Shown in pieces: positions 7,857 through 11,190 of a stretch of DNA of 11,190 bases. Position numbers and translations under genes: made by a program. Position 1 is the stretch's first letter; each line of letters begins with the position of its first letter. The notes below the pieces were generated by a model, which searched no databases, was not told the DNA's origin, and saw only the letters and a list, made by a program, of their open reading frames with translations. This stretch comes from Thermatribacter sp964570785 (lineage in GTDB: Bacteria; Atribacterota; Atribacteria; Atribacterales; Thermatribacteraceae): assembly GCA_964570785.1 (NCBI GenBank), contig CAZMZG010000054.1:1-11190 (forward strand). Direction: 5' to 3'.

Positions 7857-7884
7857 TTGACACACGTTTCAAAAACAGTAGAAT
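7857..7884 (+). promoter_or_regulatory. Sigma-70-type promoter of the TRAP operon
   Basis: A perfect -35 TTGACA (7857-7862), a 16-base spacer and -10 TAGAAT (7879-7884) lie 38 bases before the dctP start. A strong AAAGGAGG ribosome binding site sits at 7907-7914. This is the best promoter in the window. It lies downstream of the T-run element, so that element does not act as an attenuator for this promoter. Confidence 0.75.
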
Positions 7885-7905
7885 ATAAAATATATAATAT
7901 ATTCT
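7880..7905. promoter_or_regulatory. Inverted repeat over the dctP -10 and start site, possible operator
   Basis: AGAATATA (7880-7887) and TATATTCT (7898-7905) are exact reverse complements separated by 10 bases. They overlap the -10 box and the expected transcription start. A repressor bound here would block the promoter, and an RNA hairpin in the 5' leader is also possible. The AT-rich composition raises the chance of coincidence. Confidence 0.4.
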
Positions 7906-7921
7906 TAAAGGAGGTAGGATC

Positions 7922-8923
7922 ATGTTTAAAAAGTTTTTCGTCATAACTCTCATCCTTTCTTTGCTCCTATTCACCTGTGTACAAGCAAACGCCAATCCAG
8001 TAAAAGAATTCAAGTACGGCCATGCTAACGCCCCAACCTACCCCTACCACTTGGCGGGGGAAGCATTTGCGAAATACCTGGAGGAAAAGAGTAATGGAGA
8101 ACTGAAAGTTAAGCTTTATCCAATGGGCCAGTTGGGTGGAGAAAAAGACATGACCGAGGGGTTACAGCTCGGTACTATTGATTTTGTGGCCAGCTCCATC
8201 GGAGTTACTGCCACTTTTGTGCCTATGTTAGACGTTCTTAATTTACCATTTCTCTTCAAAGGTCCTGATCACTTTCTTAAAGTGATGGAAAGTGATGCTG
8301 GTAAAGCACTTTTGAAGAAGGCCCAAGAAGAAGCGGAAAAAGTGGGACTTAAGTTACTGTCCATTGCGGGCCCCATGTTTAGAATTCCTATGAATGGTGT
8401 AAGACCCATTGAAAAGCTCGAGGACTTTAAGGGATTAAGAATTCGTACTATGCAGGTTCCACTCCATATAGAAGCTTACAAAGCTCTTGGAGCAACTCCT
8501 GTTCCTCTGGCATTCGGCGAACTTTATACTGCCTTACAAACCAAAGTGGTTGATGGAAATGAAAACGGACCAGCTACTTTGGTAGCTATGAAATTTTATG
8601 AGGTACAGAAATACGCAAGTTATCTACCAGTTTTGAGTAATGGCGGTATATTGCTTATGAGCTTGAAAACCTGGAATAAGCTTAGCGAAGAAGAACAAAA
8701 CCTTATTTTAGAAGCAACTGAAGCGTGGGCTAAAACCATGAATGAAGAAGGGCTAAAACAAGATCAGGAAGCTCTCAAAATTTTGGAAGAAAATGGCATA
8801 AAAGTTTCTTACCCTGAAGACCTTACTCCTTTTATAGAAGCCTGCAAACCGGTTTATGAGAAATTCTTCTCGGAGCACCCGGAGCTTAAGGAAATAGTTG
8901 AAGCGATTCAGAATTTGGATTAG
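7922..8923 (+). CDS. dctP: TRAP transporter solute-binding protein, DctP family
   Basis: Periplasmic receptor of a tripartite ATP-independent transporter, which imports organic acids using an ion gradient. The ATG at 7922 follows AAAGGAGG at ideal spacing; the product has 333 residues, normal for the family. Residues 1-24 form a secretion signal with likely cleavage after ANA; C18 is not in a proper lipobox. The DctP pattern is clear: KYGHANAPTYPYHLAGEAFA, then LYPMGQLGGEKDMTEGLQLG and DFKGLRIRTM. R175 in that last stretch is the conserved arginine that binds the substrate carboxylate. It is followed by LGATPVPLAFGELYTALQTK and VVDGNENGP. The conserved arginine indicates a carboxylate ligand. 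With uxaC upstream and an oxidoreductase downstream, a uronate or other sugar acid is plausible. A C4-dicarboxylate remains possible, so the gene symbol is a family label, not a substrate claim. Confidence 0.95.
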   Translation: MFKKFFVITLILSLLLFTCVQANANPVKEFKYGHANAPTYPYHLAGEAFAKYLEEKSNGELKVKLYPMGQLGGEKDMTEGLQLGTIDFVASSIGVTATFVPMLDVLNLPFLFKGPDHFLKVMESDAGKALLKKAQEEAEKVGLKLLSIAGPMFRIPMNGVRPIEKLEDFKGLRIRTMQVPLHIEAYKALGATPVPLAFGELYTALQTKVVDGNENGPATLVAMKFYEVQKYASYLPVLSNGGILLMSLKTWNKLSEEEQNLILEATEAWAKTMNEEGLKQDQEALKILEENGIKVSYPEDLTPFIEACKPVYEKFFSEHPELKEIVEAIQNLD

Positions 8924-8954
8924 GGTGAATTAGCTCCAGATTTAGCTGTTACAT

Positions 8955-8998
8955 GACTAAAAACTGTGGGGGTTGTACAACCCCCACAGTTTTTAGTC
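8955..8998. repeat. Perfect 44-bp palindrome between dctP and dctQ
   Basis: Bases 8955-8998 are a perfect palindrome centred on GTAC, with 22-base halves and no mismatch. Each half has an A-tract (CTAAAAAC), a GTGGGGG core and TTGT at the centre. The transcript would form a very stable hairpin with a minimal loop. The 3' arm contains CCCCCAC followed by AGTTTTTAG, so the core stem plus T5 resembles a bidirectional intrinsic terminator, probably leaky. It starts 31 bases after the dctP stop and ends just before the dctQ ribosome binding site. Likely roles are lowering dctQM expression relative to dctP or protecting the dctP mRNA 3' end. The structure is seen and the role is inferred. Confidence 0.9.
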
Positions 8999-9025
8999 GC
9001 AGTCTTTAATAAAGGGGGAAGGTTG

Positions 9026-9523
9026 GTGTCTTTCGTTAAGTTTAGTGAAATTCTCAAGAGAATCGTGAGTGTTTTTGTTGTTTCGCTTTTCGCAGGCGTA
9101 GCCGGAGTAATAAATATTCAGATTTTTTTCAGATACGTCTTAAGACGACCCCTCATCTGGACGATGGAGGTTTCCCAGATATTTTTTATCTATTTCGCAG
9201 TATACGGAGCAGCTCTGGCGCTTGCTGAAAATGCTTTTACTAGGGTGGAGTTTTTTGTTAATTTCTTTTCTCAAAAAACAAGAAAGGTCATCGAAATTGC
9301 GGTTCATTTGCTTATTTTGCTTTTTGCTTTAATAACAGCTTACAAAACCGAAGAGCTTATTTATCATGCCCGGGTAACTAACAACATAACCCCTGCTCTT
9401 TCAATACCAATGAGCTTGATATATCGAATCTTTCAAATAGGTTTTTATTTTTTGGTATTTTTTGCCATAGTCAATATTATTAAACTATCCTACGAAGTCA
9501 GGAAGGGAGGAACCCTTTCATAA
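9026..9523 (+). CDS. dctQ: TRAP transporter small permease, DctQ family
   Basis: Small membrane subunit of the TRAP transporter, which pairs with DctM. I start it at the GTG at 9026, 7 bases after AAAGGGGG, giving 165 residues, the usual size. The frame stays open up to 8966, but that start lies inside the palindrome. A TTG at 9023 is nearly equivalent. Four membrane segments are expected (about residues 12-33, 50-68, 88-106 and 130-152). The family's typical stretch FFRYVLRRPLIWTMEVSQIF lies between the first two. The stop TAA shares its last base with the dctM ATG, indicating coupled translation. Confidence 0.92.
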   Translation: MSFVKFSEILKRIVSVFVVSLFAGVAGVINIQIFFRYVLRRPLIWTMEVSQIFFIYFAVYGAALALAENAFTRVEFFVNFFSQKTRKVIEIAVHLLILLFALITAYKTEELIYHARVTNNITPALSIPMSLIYRIFQIGFYFLVFFAIVNIIKLSYEVRKGGTLS

Positions 9524-10782
9524 TGATAGTGCTTATTTTTGCTTTGCTTTTGTTTATAGGTGTTCCCATTGCCTTTGTCTTGGGAAGTACAAGTTTATTT
9601 TATCTTATAAGCCTTAAATTACCTCTGGTAATTATGCCTCAAAGAATTTATATAGGATTGGAATCTTTCTTGATAGTAGCTGTTCCTCTTTTCATACTTG
9701 CCGGTGCTATTATGAATGCTGGCGGGATAACTCCTCGACTTGTCAAACTATCCAATCTTTTTATAAAGAGCTTGAGGGGTGGTTTAGCTTACGTTACGGT
9801 AGTTGCCAGTATGCTTTTTGCTGGAATCACAGGTGTGGGTACTGCAGATACAGCGGCGATTGGGTCCATTATGATTCCTGCCATGGAAAAAGCGGGGTAC
9901 AAAAGGGAGGACGCAGCTGCCATAACGGCTGCAAGTGGCATCATAGGCCCAATTATACCTCCCAGCGTAGTTATGGTTATATACGCTTCCATGGCCAACG
10001 TTTCCGTGGCTAAACTTTTCATGGGGGGGTTTATTCCTGGTACCTTGTTGGGGGTAGCCATAATGATAGTCGCATATCTCCATGCCAGGAAACACAACAT
10101 TCGTTCTACCGCACTGGATCTACCTAAAAACACCAGGGAGTATATTGAAGGCATCTTAGCTCTTCTTATGCCGGTGATAATTCTGGGAGGGATTCTTAGT
10201 GGAGTTTTCACCGCTACTGAAGCTGCCGCTTTTGCGGTTCTTTATGCTCTGATACTTGGCCTTTTTGTGACTCGAGAGCTAAAACCCAGAGATATTTTTA
10301 AGGTTTTCAGAGGAGCAAGCGTCATTTCTGGTGGGATATTAATGATAATTGCTTGTGCTGCTCTTTTTGGCTGGATTCTTGCAGGAGAATCTGTTCCAGA
10401 AAAAGTAGGAACGTTAATAATTTCTCTTACCAATAATAAGTATCTTATATTGTTGCTTGTTAACCTTTTTCTCATATTCTTGGGAATGTTTATGGAAACT
10501 CTCGCCTCAGTTGTACTTACCTTACCTATTCTTCTGCCACTTATGTTGAAGATTGGGGTTGATCCAGTGCATTTTGGAATAATTATGGCCGTTAACCTGA
10601 CAGTGGGTTTAATTACTCCACCCTTGGGAGTTTGTGCTTTCGTGGCCGCATCTATTGCTAAACTCCCTTTCGAGAAAGTAGTGAGATCTTTGATGCCTTA
10701 TATCATTGTCACCGCTATCGTTTTGTTCATAATTGTGTATTTCCCGAAAGTTGTTATGTTCTTACCCAATCTTATCAAGTGA
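9523..10782 (+). CDS. dctM: TRAP transporter large permease, DctM family
   Basis: Transport channel subunit of the TRAP system, a member of the ion-transporter superfamily, in the inner membrane. It has 419 residues, typical for the family, and is hydrophobic throughout with about 12 membrane segments. Recognisable stretches include the N-terminal LFIGVPIAFVLG, VPLFILAGAIMNAGGI, and the conserved first half-motif GITGVGTADTAAIGSIMIPA with GIIGPIIPPSV. In the C-terminal half come GVFTATEAAAFAVLYALILG and NLTVGLITPPLGVCAFVAAS. It starts on the last base of the dctQ stop (TAATG), with a GGGAGG about 13 bases upstream. No frame damage is seen. The ion used and the substrate cannot be deduced. Confidence 0.96.
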   Translation: MIVLIFALLLFIGVPIAFVLGSTSLFYLISLKLPLVIMPQRIYIGLESFLIVAVPLFILAGAIMNAGGITPRLVKLSNLFIKSLRGGLAYVTVVASMLFAGITGVGTADTAAIGSIMIPAMEKAGYKREDAAAITAASGIIGPIIPPSVVMVIYASMANVSVAKLFMGGFIPGTLLGVAIMIVAYLHARKHNIRSTALDLPKNTREYIEGILALLMPVIILGGILSGVFTATEAAAFAVLYALILGLFVTRELKPRDIFKVFRGASVISGGILMIIACAALFGWILAGESVPEKVGTLIISLTNNKYLILLLVNLFLIFLGMFMETLASVVLTLPILLPLMLKIGVDPVHFGIIMAVNLTVGLITPPLGVCAFVAASIAKLPFEKVVRSLMPYIIVTAIVLFIIVYFPKVVMFLPNLIK

Positions 10783-10802
10783 ATGGTGGGAGGTAGAAAC
10801 TG

Positions 10803-11190
10803 ATGAGCGCTGAAAAAGTAAAATTGGGCATTATTGGCTGTGGAAGAATAGCTAAAGCCCATCTGGAAGCTGCTAAAAACTTAAGTAACGAAGTAGAAGT
10901 CGTGGCACTCTCGGACAAAATTTTGGAAAAGGCGAGGAATATGGCTTCAGAGCTTGGGGTCAGCTATTTTACAGATAATTATAAAAAATTACTCGAGAGG
11001 CCGGAAGTGGACGCTGTAATAATCTGTTTGCCTCACGCACTTCATTATGAGGCCGTTCTTGCTGCTACAGAAGCTGGTAAGGATATTCTATTAGAGAAGC
11101 CAATGGCGCTAAAGTATGTGGAAGCCAAAAAAATGGTTGAAGAAACCGAAAAACGTGGTTTGATTTTTATGGTTGGGCAGAGCAGAAGAT
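10803..11190 (+). CDS. Gfo/Idh/MocA-family NAD(P)-dependent oxidoreductase (C-terminus beyond window)
   Basis: An open frame of 129 complete codons from ATG at 10803 to the right edge, preceded by GGGAGG at 9 bases. The N-terminus is a Rossmann fold: KLGIIGCGRIAKAH with the dinucleotide-binding G12-x-G14-x-x-A17, and an acidic S-D pair at the end of the second strand (ALSDK). It continues with VDAVIICLPHALHYEAVLAA and LLEKPMAL, where K99 of the EKP motif is the usual catalytic lysine. The family acts on sugars, inositols and sugar acids. It starts 20 bases after dctM and is very probably in the TRAP operon, so it may oxidise or reduce the imported solute. The C-terminal substrate domain is outside the window, so specificity cannot be narrowed. 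Confidence 0.93.
   Translation, partial: MSAEKVKLGIIGCGRIAKAHLEAAKNLSNEVEVVALSDKILEKARNMASELGVSYFTDNYKKLLERPEVDAVIICLPHALHYEAVLAATEAGKDILLEKPMALKYVEAKKMVEETEKRGLIFMVGQSRR

Noticed and set aside
8966..9025. Longer DctQ start at GTG 8966
   Set aside because: It lies inside the 44-bp palindrome with no ribosome binding site; the GTG at 9026 is well placed after AAAGGGGG.
1..11190. Insertion sequences, CRISPR arrays, tRNA or rRNA genes
   Set aside because: No transposase-like frame, no regularly spaced direct repeats and no recognisable tRNA or rRNA sequence was seen on either strand.

Overview
The window looks like part of a carbohydrate-catabolism region from a bacterium with an outer membrane. 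Both solute-binding proteins carry ordinary secretion signals with no convincing lipobox, which fits a periplasm. G+C is moderate, ribosome binding sites are strong (AAAGGAGG type) and several starts are GTG or TTG. The protein sequences recall deep-branching anaerobic, often thermophilic groups (Thermotogae, Dictyoglomota, Atribacterota). That placement is a guess from general resemblance only.

Positions 1-4148 (minus strand) hold a sugar-uptake operon read right to left. It encodes an ABC solute-binding protein, a MalF-type permease, a MalG-type permease and the N-terminal 344 residues of a GH31 glycosidase close to the YicI alpha-xylosidase type, cut by the window edge. No ATPase gene is present. 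A 21-bp perfect inverted repeat lies between the binding-protein gene and the first permease gene.

Positions 4149-4544 are a divergent intergenic region. To its right, on the plus strand, come pyruvate kinase (pyk, 4545-5969) and uronate isomerase (uxaC, about 6066-7513). The uxaC frame is broken by an apparent single-base loss near 7079. Its N- and C-terminal parts are both well conserved.

Positions 7514-7921 are non-coding. They hold an unassigned structured element ending in a T-run, then a good sigma-70 promoter overlapped by an AT-rich inverted repeat. A TRAP transporter operon follows (dctP, dctQ, dctM), and then the start of a Gfo/Idh/MocA-family oxidoreductase that runs off the right edge. 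A perfect 44-bp palindrome lies between dctP and dctQ.

Together the genes suggest import of xylosides or other oligosaccharides (ABC plus GH31) and of a sugar acid (TRAP). Uronate isomerase would feed the ketodeoxygluconate route, and pyruvate kinase would act in lower glycolysis. The substrates are inferred from context. No clearly new protein system was found. The most notable features are the broken uxaC, the long intercistronic hairpins placed at the same position in two unrelated transporter operons, and the unassigned structured element.
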